This document shows, piece after piece, positions 33,611 through 40,927 of a stretch of 64,000 nucleotides of DNA. The first letter of the stretch is position 1. Every line of letters starts with the position of its first letter. The notes beneath the pieces are model-generated. The model did not search any database. It saw only the letters and a program-made list of their open reading frames with translations, and was not told where the DNA came from. A program made the translations under genes and the position numbers. Source of the DNA: Nonomuraea sp. SYSU D8015 (GTDB lineage Bacteria; Actinomycetota; Actinomycetes; Streptosporangiales; Streptosporangiaceae); assembly GCF_008065375.1 (NCBI RefSeq), contig NZ_VJYI01000007.1, positions 124,001 through 188,000 on the forward strand, given 5' to 3'.

Positions 33611-34883
33611 ATCGATCTTTGGATCGTCGTCGCCAGTGTGACCAACGCAGGATGTGGTCTTCGTTGATGGGCGGCCGGGTCAGCAGGGCGAAGAGACGGC
33701 GGATCTCGTTGGCAGAGATCGTGATGAGTTGGCCGACGCCCATGCCGGTCGGGGAGGCCGGTTCAGGGTCGAGCGCGGTGGTGCGGGTGACGGTCAGAAA
33801 GGCCAAAGCGAGCATGGCCAGGGTGATGTAGCGGTACCAAGCGGGATAGAGCCGGACCTGGTAGTGGTCGAAGGCGGCCTCATTCTTGCCGGTTTGGAAG
33901 CATTCCTCGATCGTCCAGCGGGCTCCTGCCACTCGGACCAAGCGTTGTAACGGAACGGGGCGCGAGGTGTGACACAGGTAGAAGGCCAGGTCGGAGGGGT
34001 TGCTGAGCGAGCGGCGGATCATCAGGTGATGCGTGGGGCTGTCGGTGGCGATCAGGGCCAAGTCGTAGCGCCGTTCGCCCTTGGCGCCTTGGCCGCAGGA
34101 CAGGCGCTGCCATCCGGTCTTGGGTACCTTGCCGGCCATGACGTCGGCGCGGACCTTGCCGGCGCCCGTGGTGATCTGGTGGGAGCGGGAGACTGCGAGC
34201 ACGTAGCTGATCTGGTGGTCTTCCAGGGAGCGGCGTAACGGTCCGTTGTCGCCGTATGCCTCATCGGCGGTCACCCAGCCGAACGGGACGCCGGCGGCGA
34301 TCGCTCGTTCGATCATGGCCTGCAGGAGCTGAGGCTTGGTGGCGAAGCCGACGTGCTCGGGAATCTGGGCGGCCGCGCAGCGCTCCGGTGAGGCGATCCA
34401 CGAATCTCGGGGCAGGTAGAGTTCCCGGTCCAGCAGGGCCCGGCCATGGTTGGAGGCGTAGCCGAGGAACACCCCGATCTGGCAGTTGGCGATCTTGCCG
34501 AGGGTGCCGGTGTATTGCCGTTGCACTCCGGCCGAGCAGCCGCCCTGCTTGGCGAAGCCGGTGTCATCACCGACCAGGACCCCGTCGGCCTCGCCCAGGT
34601 GCTCGATGAGATAGGCACGGATGTCATCGCGCACGCCGTCGACATCCCATTTGGCGGCGTTGAACAGCCGTTGCATCCCATCGGGTGTGGTCTCGCCGGC
34701 GTACTCGGCCAGTGACCAGCCGTTCTTACGCTCCAGCCCGGACAGCATCCCCTCGATGCAAGCGCGGGCCCGCTGGCGAACTTCGGGGCGTCTGAATCGT
34801 CCGGCCACCAGCGCAAACGCGGCATCCAGCCCTACCCGCAGACGAGCCGCGCTGAGATGTTCTACTCTGGCCAACGCGGCCAC
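33609..34883 (-). CDS. IS701 family DDE transposase
   Basis: This 424-residue transposase cuts and rejoins the element ends. The DDE-type catalytic segments are visible: GVLVGDDTGFAKQG (Asp at 106/107), WVTADEAYGDN (Asp near 214) and WTIEECFQTGKNEAAFDHYQ (Glu near 325). The frame is complete and of normal family length. It starts at ATG 34883, 145 nt inside the right end. This upstream space holds an 8-bp-stem hairpin that could dampen read-through transcription from outside. Confidence 0.93.
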   Translation of the reverse strand: MAALARVEHLSAARLRVGLDAAFALVAGRFRRPEVRQRARACIEGMLSGLERKNGWSLAEYAGETTPDGMQRLFNAAKWDVDGVRDDIRAYLIEHLGEADGVLVGDDTGFAKQGGCSAGVQRQYTGTLGKIANCQIGVFLGYASNHGRALLDRELYLPRDSWIASPERCAAAQIPEHVGFATKPQLLQAMIERAIAAGVPFGWVTADEAYGDNGPLRRSLEDHQISYVLAVSRSHQITTGAGKVRADVMAGKVPKTGWQRLSCGQGAKGERRYDLALIATDSPTHHLMIRRSLSNPSDLAFYLCHTSRPVPLQRLVRVAGARWTIEECFQTGKNEAAFDHYQVRLYPAWYRYITLAMLALAFLTVTRTTALDPEPASPTGMGVGQLITISANEIRRLFALLTRPPINEDHILRWSHWRRRSKDR

Positions 34884-34963
34884 CGCATGATCTTCAGATC
34901 CATCACACCTGAATGATCACAGCGGTGGCCGTTCCACCTTCACCCGGCTACAAGCATGCTCAG

Positions 34964-34989
34964 GCATAGACATGCGTGCACGTCTATGC
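34964..34989. repeat. Subterminal hairpin inside the IS element
   Basis: GCATAGAC (34964-34971) and GTCTATGC (34982-34989) form a perfect 8-bp stem with a 10-nt loop upstream of the transposase start. It may be a transposase-binding or translation-limiting structure; only the symmetry is directly visible. Confidence 0.6.
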
Positions 34990-35027
34990 ACCAGCATGAC
35001 CTGCCTGACTCTCAGCCTCATATCCCC

Positions 35028-35043
35028 AAGTGCGGCTGGAGTA
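35028..35043. repeat. Right terminal inverted repeat of the IS701-family element
   Basis: AAGTGCGGCTGGAGTA exactly mirrors the left end at 33595-33610 and is followed by the CTAA target duplication. Confidence 0.93.
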
Positions 35044-35047
35044 CTAA

Positions 35048-35289
35048 TCGGCGCACGTGGCGCCTCCAGGTAAGGAGGGGGCGCGATTAATTCATGTGTT
35101 CGCGCAGGTCGGAGGCCACATGATGTGTTTATGGAGAATTTGTGGCAATGGTGTGGAGGCTTCGAGAATAATGTCTTGGCAGCGTCTTGGCGGTATGACG
35201 TAAAGCGTATTCGGTTTATTCACCGGTGCGGGAAGGCGGGAAAATGAACGACGCCGCACCCGCGGACCGGCTGGTCCGGCTCGTGAGGG
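35048..35289. other. AT-richer gap without recognised genes
   Basis: This stretch right of the IS is noticeably AT-richer than the rest of the window. No frame in it looks coding. It probably represents the former upstream region of the disrupted gene at 33301-33594, displaced by the IS. Confidence 0.4.
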
Positions 35290-36450
35290 TCATCGCTTGG
35301 GCCAGTGCCAGGCGGGCTCGTCCAAGGGTTCCTGCCCGACGATGCGCGTCTGGCCGAACTCCTTGGTCAGCTCGATGGCGTTCGCGCCCGCGTCGCGAAG
35401 CGCCGCCATCAACGCGGCGGCGTGCGTGACGACCAGCACCTGGGCGTGCGCCGACGCGGTGACGACCAGGTCGGCGAGCGGAGCGAGAAGATCCGGGTGG
35501 AGACTGGTCTCCGGCTCGTTGAGCACCAACAGCGCCGGAGGACGCGGGGTCAGCAGCGCCGCGGTCCACAGCAGGTAGCGCAGGGTGCCGTCGGACAGCT
35601 CCGCGCCGGTCAGTGGCCGGAGCAGCCCATGCTGGTGAAAGGCGAGCTCGAACCACCCGTTCTGCGCGCGGACCTCGATCCGGCTGCCCGGGAACGCGTG
35701 GTCGATCGCCTTGTCCAGGGCGTCGCGATCCCCGATCTCCCGAATGGTCTGCAACGCCGCCGCGAGGTCTGCGCCGTCATGCCCCAGGACGGGCGTGCGC
35801 GTGCCGACCTGCACCGTCCGCGCGGGCGCGTGGGCGTCGGCACGCACATGGTCGTAGAAGCGCCACGAGCGGATCAGCTCGCGCAAGGTGAGCAGGTCCG
35901 GCGCGCGGTAGGGGTCGGCCAGCTCGCTGAGCATGCTGTCGAACGGTCCCAACGCATACGGCATCGGCTGCCAGGCGCCGTCGGCGTCCCGTACGCGGGC
36001 GACCGCGTTGCTGCGGTCCGCCAGCAGCGTCGAGGAGCGCAGCAACGGGCCGCCCCAAACCGCCTCGTGCTTGATCTCGGGATCGAGCGCGAAGGCCGAG
36101 CTGGAGGGTGTGGGCAGGCCGAGGTCCATGGCGTAGCCGTACTCGTCGCCGGAGAAGCCGAGCCGCAGGCTGACCGGCCCTTTCCGCCGCGTCCCCTGGA
36201 CCGGGTGACGTCCTTCCCGTACGGCCCGGCCCAGGTGCTCCGGCCCGGCCCACAGCGTGGACGGCAGACCGCCTTCCCTGGCCAGCGCGGCCACCGCGCC
36301 GTTCCGCGCGGAGTCGGCCAGCAACCGCAGCGCGCGGTAGAGGTTGGACTTTCCGCTGCCGTTGGCGCCGATCACCACGTTGAGCCGGTGCAACGGGAGG
36401 ACGAGATGACGCAACGACCGGTAGTTCTCGACTGCGAGCGTGGTGAGCAT
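35290..36450 (-). CDS. AAA family ATPase (RecF/SMC-like, AAA_21)
   Basis: This 386-residue cytoplasmic ATPase starts with MLTTLAVENYRSLRHLVLPL, then Walker A (VVIGANGSGKSNLYRALR, residues 24-41). The C-terminal half has the ABC-like signature (LSDGTLRYLLW), a Walker B in which Asn replaces the usual Asp (LLVLNEPETSLHPDLL), and a His switch (VLVVTHAAALM). The Asn variant is common in this subgroup. Such proteins work in DNA repair, overcoming lysogenisation or phage defence, but no partner nuclease is adjacent. An in-frame start 17 codons upstream is less likely because it lacks the family N-terminus. Confidence 0.85.
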   Translation of the reverse strand: MLTTLAVENYRSLRHLVLPLHRLNVVIGANGSGKSNLYRALRLLADSARNGAVAALAREGGLPSTLWAGPEHLGRAVREGRHPVQGTRRKGPVSLRLGFSGDEYGYAMDLGLPTPSSSAFALDPEIKHEAVWGGPLLRSSTLLADRSNAVARVRDADGAWQPMPYALGPFDSMLSELADPYRAPDLLTLRELIRSWRFYDHVRADAHAPARTVQVGTRTPVLGHDGADLAAALQTIREIGDRDALDKAIDHAFPGSRIEVRAQNGWFELAFHQHGLLRPLTGAELSDGTLRYLLWTAALLTPRPPALLVLNEPETSLHPDLLAPLADLVVTASAHAQVLVVTHAAALMAALRDAGANAIELTKEFGQTRIVGQEPLDEPAWHWPKR

Positions 36451-36590
36451 GAACCTGCTTAATGCCGTGCGGCCAATACGCGCATGACGATACCCGGCCA
36501 TGGACGGTGACCCGCTGCCCTTGGGCCGAACGGTCGCGCATATGCCATGACGGCTTCATCGCCGTCCTGGGCGTCAACTCTCAAATGTCC

Positions 36591-36902
36591 TCACGGGGTA
36601 CCGGTTCCCCGGCCGTGCGCCCCTGGGCCTCGGCCTTGGCGTGCGCGGACGGCACCCCAGCCGGCCAGTGCGATCACCGCGAGCGCCGCGGACGTGGACG
36701 ACACCTCTATGGTGAACACCGTCGCCAGTAGCGGGGACATTCCCAGGACCGCGCGTGCCACCGCCGGCCGCACCTCACCGGTCACAACCATGGTCAGCAC
36801 CAGCATGCGCTTGCGGCCGAGCCGGTCGCCGAAGTGGCCGAACACCACGCCTCCAACCGGCCTGGCCAGGTAGCCGGTGACGAACGTGCCCAGGCTGGCC
36901 AC
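36591..36902 (-). pseudogene. Internally deleted MHS-type MFS transporter remnant
   Basis: The frame begins with TFVTGYLARPVGGVVFGHFG then DRLGRKRMLVLTMVVTG, the diagnostic loop between helices 2 and 3 of metabolite:H+ symporters. It jumps directly to a segment like the last helices (LGMSPLLATVFTIEVSSTSA). About 300 central residues are missing, as is the N-terminus. No functional transporter can be made from it. Confidence 0.6.
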
Positions 36903-37093
36903 CCTCGGCGATGAACTCCTCGGTGACCTTGGTGTCGGCGCGGGCGTTGATGCGGTACACGGTGGTGATCAGCAAGTCCACGCCGCTGACTTCACTTGCC
37001 CATGATCTCTCGTGGCGCCGGCCAATTCGGCTGCAAAACTGGCCAACTCAAGTGCTCAGTCACAGAGGAGATCTCAGTGGAAATCGACTTGCG

Positions 37094-37110
37094 CCTCAAG
37101 CGGCTTGAGG
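37094..37110. promoter_or_regulatory. MerR/SoxR-like operator
   Basis: CCTCAAG-CGG-CTTGAGG is a perfect 7-bp inverted repeat, the same half-sites as the classical SoxR operator. It lies inside a 19-bp spacer between TTGCGC (37089-37094, sharing one base) and CACAGT (37114-37119). This is the elongated spacer typical of MerR-regulated promoters. The predicted transcript would begin at or next to the MerR ATG at 37127. Confidence 0.75.
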
Positions 37111-37126
37111 TACCACAGTGGCCCCC

Positions 37127-38131
37127 ATGAACGACCACCCGCTGTACCCCATCGGAGACGCCGCGCGCCGCAGCGGCCTGAGCGTGAGCGCCGTCCGCTT
37201 CTACGCTGACTCCGGGCTCATCGAGCCCACGGGCCTGAACGAGGCCGGCCACCGGATGTACGACATCCACGCCATCGCCCAGCTGGAACTCGTCCGCACC
37301 CTGCGCGAGCTGGACACCGACCTGGACGAGATCCGCCGCCTGCTCGAAGGCGGCACGACCCTGCACGACCTGCTCACCACGCACCTGGAGATCGTCGAGC
37401 GTCAGGAGCGCACCCTGCGGGCCAGGCGGGCGGTACTCCGGACCCTGATCAAACAGGGCGCCACGACTGCGCAGGCCGACCTGATGCACAAGCTCGTCTC
37501 GATGACCGACGAGGAACGCGAACAGACCATCGACGACTTCTGGAACGACATCGGCGAGGACCTGGACGTCCCCGAGGGCTTCGTCGACCGGTTGCGGACG
37601 ATGCGCCCGGTCCTGCCCGCGGACCCCACGGCCGCCCAGCTCGAGGCGTGGATCGAGCTGGCCGACCTGGTGTCAAGCCCGGCGTTCCGCGACGCGGTCC
37701 GCACCTACCTACACGACGCCTACTCCACGCCGGAGACCCGAGTCCTGGCAACCGAGCCGTTCCAGGACTTCATGCACGTGAGTGGGGCCCCGCTCGTAGA
37801 GGAGCTCCTTGCCGCGTACCGCGCCGGAGAGTCTCCCCGTTCCCCCTGGGCCCAGCAGGCCGTCACACGCTTCATGGAAGCGGCCACCGCACTGTCCGAC
37901 ACACCGCTCACCCCCGCAGTCCGAAACCGGATGGCCGACCTATACCGGCAGATACCCGACATCATGCGCCAGATCGCCGAAGAGGAAGCCACCTCCGAGA
38001 GCCCCGTCTACGACGACACGCACGGCCGGTACCTGTCCCTGGTGGCGCTGATCAACGGGACTGCGACCGAGGAGGACCATGACTCCATGCCCTATGCCTG
38101 GATAGCCGACGCCATGCGCGCCGTGCTCTGA
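37127..38131 (+). CDS. MerR family transcriptional regulator
   Basis: This 334-residue regulator has a MerR winged helix at the N-terminus (YPIGDAARRSGLSVSAVRFY, ADSGLIEP, GHRMYDIHAIAQLELVRTLR). A long dimerisation helix follows (LLTTHLEIVERQERTLRARR), then a helical C-terminal domain of about 200 residues, larger than in metal sensors and closer to TipA-like or multidrug-sensing members. No Cys cluster for iron-sulfur or metal is present despite the SoxR-like operator just upstream. The start could also be GTG 37118. It is probably autoregulated. Confidence 0.9.
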   Translation: MNDHPLYPIGDAARRSGLSVSAVRFYADSGLIEPTGLNEAGHRMYDIHAIAQLELVRTLRELDTDLDEIRRLLEGGTTLHDLLTTHLEIVERQERTLRARRAVLRTLIKQGATTAQADLMHKLVSMTDEEREQTIDDFWNDIGEDLDVPEGFVDRLRTMRPVLPADPTAAQLEAWIELADLVSSPAFRDAVRTYLHDAYSTPETRVLATEPFQDFMHVSGAPLVEELLAAYRAGESPRSPWAQQAVTRFMEAATALSDTPLTPAVRNRMADLYRQIPDIMRQIAEEEATSESPVYDDTHGRYLSLVALINGTATEEDHDSMPYAWIADAMRAVL

Positions 38132-38233
38132 TCGTGGAGGGACGACATGGACGCCCAGCGCGTGAGCGAGCCCCAACCGCCCATATCGGCTCCAACGAGG
38201 CTCACTGCCCTCCAGCAGTCAGCCGCACCTCAC

Positions 38234-38870
38234 CTACACACCGGCGGCCCAGGGAATGCGCTGGACGTCGGAAGCGTCGCTGGTGGTGATGCCCTCCGCG
38301 TCGACGCGGAGGCTTCTCGCGCGCATGGCCTTTCTCGTCGACCGGCGTGAGGCCCACCCTGGGATCGGGCCGGCCACCATGAACGCGGTGGCCAGCGCCC
38401 ACATCGGCCACCCGCGTGAGAGCGGCGCTCCCACCTGGTTCGCGTAGACAAAGTTGAAGAGGACGCACATGATGGCGAGGCCCCACAGGAGCCACCGCGC
38501 CAGATCCAGCCCGTCGTGCCGGCAAAACTTCCAGTGGGGCTCCTCACCGGCCCAGGACTCCTCGAACGTCGGCGGCGCGTCTTGGTGGTCGGTGAGTGGA
38601 AGGGTCGGCGGGTTGTACTTCGTCGTCGTCTTCCGTTCCTGCTCCGGAGCACGCAGCAGGGTGAGGGCTTCGTGGATGGCGGGCGGTCTGCGGGGCCTTT
38701 GGCGAGTAAGGCGAGCAGCAGCGGGGTGAGCCGTGCGGCCCGGCGCGGGAGCGGAGGATGGCCGCCATGGTGACGGGGCGGAGACGCGCCGGAAGGGTGA
38801 GATGCCCTCGACGGCCTGGTACAGGGTCGCGCCCAGAGAAACGGTCTCCGTGGCACGAGCGTTCATGTAG
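38234..38870 (-). pseudogene. Decayed Ser/Thr protein kinase gene
   Basis: Pieces of a kinase C-lobe occur in three frames: VSLGATLYQAVEGISPFRR (one frame), MAAIL (a second) and LTPLLLALLAKGPADRPP (a third). The first frame then continues into a tail with two transmembrane segments (ARWLLWGLAIMCVLFNFVYA; WALATAFMVAGPIPGWAS). The N-lobe, catalytic Asp loop and activation segment are missing. At least two frameshifts are needed to join the pieces. The membrane tail alone might still be translated, but I see no good start for it. Confidence 0.55.
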
Positions 38871-38879
38871 GAGATCGTC

Positions 38880-39380
38880 ATGAAGGCTCTTCAGTTCGAC
38901 CGGTTCGGATCCCCGGACGTGATCGAGCTCCGCGACGACCCGAAGCCGGAGCCGGGACCCGGCCAGATCCGGATCGCCGTGCGGGCGTGCGGCCTGAACC
39001 CGGCCGACCGGGCGCTGGTCGATGGCCCTCTAGGCCGACCAGCTGCCGCCGCTACCGCGCGGGCTCGGCCTCGAGGTCGCGGGCACCGTCGATGCGCTCG
39101 GTGAGGGCGTCGACGGCGTCGAGGTCGGCGATCGTGTGTTCGGCCCGGCGCCCTTCGACGGCCCGACGGCCGGGGCCGCCGAATATGCGCTGATGGCGGC
39201 CTGGGCACGCATTCCCGAAGGCGTCACCGCCGAGCAGGCCGCCGCTGCCGATGGCGGCCGAGACGGCTTGGCGTGCGCTCGACATGATCGCCGGTTGCGT
39301 GCTGATCTCGGCCCCGGCACTGGTGAGGTCGCCTATTCAACAGCAGCGCCTGGGCGTATCGGACGGTGATCATGTTCAGT
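38880..39380 (+). pseudogene. Frameshifted zinc-type alcohol dehydrogenase / quinone oxidoreductase remnant
   Basis: ATG 38880 opens a clear quinone-oxidoreductase N-terminus (MKALQFDRFGSPDVIELRDD, then IRIAVRACGLNPADRALVDG). Near 39030 the frame shifts; the second frame reads GLGLEVAGTVDALGEGVDGV, VEVGDRVFGPAPFDG, AAEYALMAAWARIPEGVTAE. A second shift near 39240 leads to AAALPMAAETAWRALDMI before similarity ends. The cofactor-binding domain is missing. Confidence 0.65.
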
Positions 39381-39436
39381 GCCGCCTCGACGAGGTGTAG
39401 GCAAGTTCGTACATCGTCGAGACGGCTTGCCCGGGG

Positions 39437-39715
39437 TCAGTCACGACCGCGATAGACCCCGGCGCCGGTGACCATCACCACCCGCGGGTTGTCGGCCGCC
39501 TGCAACAGCGGCAGGAACGCGTGCGTGACCCGGACCGGCCCGTACACATTGGTGTCGTAGACGGCGTGGATGTCCTTGGCCGTCGCGTCCGCCGGGTTGA
39601 CACCGCCGCCCGGCGTGCCGGCGTTGTTGATCAGCACGTCCATCCGGTCGGTGTGCTCCCGGACTAGCCGCACAGCCCCGGCCGCCGACTCCTCCGAGGC
39701 CACGTCCAATGGGCC
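39437..39715 (-). pseudogene. Short-chain dehydrogenase (SDR) fragment
   Basis: The minus strand encodes the middle of an SDR: LDVASEESAAGAVRLVREHT, then MDVLINNAGTPGGGVNPADA (NNAG motif), VYDTNVYGPVRVTHAFLPLL and NPRVVMVTGAGVY. The N-terminal TGxxxGIG cofactor loop and the Y-x-x-x-K active site are missing. The fragment abuts a resolvase remnant at about 39715, which suggests a deletion by a mobile element. Confidence 0.6.
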
Positions 39716-39871
39716 GCGCGATCTGCTTCCAACCGCGAGCACTCGATCAGCTCGATCGCCAAGCTGCTGGGCGTATCGGTGGGCACGCTCTGCAACCACA
39801 TCCCCGATCTGCGCGAACTACGCGCCGGAAGCAGCGCCCACGAGCGCGATTCCGCCATCCACAGCGGGTGA
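39715..39871 (+). pseudogene. Serine recombinase (resolvase) C-terminal HTH fragment
   Basis: One plus-strand frame reads SNREHSISSIAKLLGVSVGT, then LCNHIPDLRELRAG before a stop. This matches the C-terminal DNA-binding helix-turn-helix of Tn3-type resolvases (ISSIAKLLGVSRxTLYxHIP). The catalytic serine domain is absent. It replaces the N-terminal coding part of the SDR gene on the opposite strand. Confidence 0.6.
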
Positions 39872-39905
39872 CTGCCTCTTTCCGACGTACTTGGTCTGGC
39901 CCCCT

Positions 39906-40748
39906 TCAGGCGGCGTGCGCCAAAGTCCAGGCCGTGCTGTCGACCGTCCACAGCGGGTCGGCGGCGATCGCACCCGGGGTGCGGCCGGTGAACGTGAGCA
40001 CCTCGCGGTGGAGGTGGGATTGGTCGGCATAGCCGATCTCCGCGGCGACCTCGGCGACACTCGCGGTCGTGCCGAGCCGGCGAAGCGCCCGGTCGAACCT
40101 GACGATCATCGCCGCCCGTTTCGGTGAGACGCCGATCTGCGACTTGAACCGGCTCCAGAACCGCGTGCGGCTCCAGCCGTACCGGCCGGGCAGGTCGCCG
40201 ATCGGCACCTGCCCGTGGCCGGCCCTGATGCGCCGCCACGCGTCGGCCACCTCGGGGTCGATGCGGAACGCGGAGCGCCGGTGCCGGGCGAGCGCCTCGC
40301 GGACCAGCGCGAACCGGTCGTCCCAGGACCGCGCCTCGATCAGCCGCGCGCGCAGCCGGCCGGCGTCACGCCCCCAGACCTCGGCCAGGTCGAGTGGCGC
40401 GCCGTTGAGCTCCGCCGGCGGCACGCCGAGAAGGTCCGGTGCCGCCAGCAGGTCCACCTGCAGTTCGACGCAGTCGACGGCGCGTCCGGCCATCCGGGCG
40501 GCCGTCGGGGAGATGCCGGCGACGATGCCGCCCTCGAGGGCGGCGCTTCCGAGGGGTTCGAGGCTGCCCGGGGTGCAGTCGATCACGATCGCGATCGCCG
40601 GACCGGGGGGAATGCGCTCCTCGAACGTCCCGCCGGAGCGATCGCGGAAGCCGACCATCGTGACGCCGGGGATCGCGCGGCCCTCGGTGGGGGCCGCCAC
40701 CTCCCAGGCGCCGTGACGCCGGGGCGTCGGCACGGTGTCCGGTCGCAT
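39906..40748 (-). CDS. AraC family transcriptional regulator
   Basis: This 280-residue regulator has an N-terminal beta-rich sensing domain and a C-terminal AraC DNA-binding domain with two helix-turn-helix units (IGDLPGRYGWSRTRFWSRFK; ASVAEVAAEIGYADQSHLHR, then TFTGRTPGAI). I start it at ATG 40748; the open frame extends 29 codons further upstream, toward the promoter of the divergent gene. It is divergent from a beta-lactamase-fold hydrolase gene across about 180 bp. Confidence 0.88.
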   Translation of the reverse strand: MRPDTVPTPRRHGAWEVAAPTEGRAIPGVTMVGFRDRSGGTFEERIPPGPAIAIVIDCTPGSLEPLGSAALEGGIVAGISPTAARMAGRAVDCVELQVDLLAAPDLLGVPPAELNGAPLDLAEVWGRDAGRLRARLIEARSWDDRFALVREALARHRRSAFRIDPEVADAWRRIRAGHGQVPIGDLPGRYGWSRTRFWSRFKSQIGVSPKRAAMIVRFDRALRRLGTTASVAEVAAEIGYADQSHLHREVLTFTGRTPGAIAADPLWTVDSTAWTLAHAA

Positions 40749-40846
40749 GCACGTGAGCATATCCGCGTATGGACGACCGGCCACAGGGCCGGCGCCGCCG
40801 TGATCCGGTGCGTCGTGTCGCCCATCGTGCGACACCGGCTGGACGG

Positions 40847-40876
40847 TTGCGCTCCCGACCGACCGGTAGATAGGCT
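40847..40876 (+). promoter_or_regulatory. Predicted promoter of the serine hydrolase gene
   Basis: TTGCGC (40847-40852) and TAGGCT (40871-40876) are 18 nt apart. The spacer contains ACCGACCGGT (40858-40867), a copy of the first ten bases of the palindrome at 40892-40905. Repressor binding here would cover the promoter. Confidence 0.5.
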
Positions 40877-40891
40877 GCAGTGAAACGCCCG

Positions 40892-40905
40892 ACCGACCGG
40901 TCGGT
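40892..40905. promoter_or_regulatory. TetR-type operator palindrome
   Basis: ACCGACCGGTCGGT is a perfect 14-bp palindrome of the kind bound by TetR regulators in many bacteria. It lies about 22 bp upstream of the hydrolase start and about 10-20 nt after the predicted transcription start. No TetR gene is adjacent; the neighbour is an AraC-type regulator. Confidence 0.75.
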
Positions 40906-40927
40906 AGAGTGCTAGCGAAGGAGCGCC

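Larger units (their letters stand above)
33591..35047. mobile_element. IS701-family insertion sequence with target duplication
   Basis: The element runs from 33595 to 35043 (1449 bp) and is bounded by perfect 16-bp inverted repeats: TACTCCAGCCGCACTT (33595-33610) and AAGTGCGGCTGGAGTA (35028-35043). It is flanked by CTAA on both sides (33591-33594 and 35044-35047), a 4-bp target duplication that fits the YTAR preference known for IS701-type elements. It carries one intact transposase gene on the minus strand. Intact ends, duplication and reading frame suggest a recent insertion. Confidence 0.93.

Noticed and set aside
35290-36450. Phage-defence ATPase system
   Set aside because: The AAA ATPase stands alone; no nuclease, reverse transcriptase or other effector gene is adjacent, so a defence system cannot be supported.
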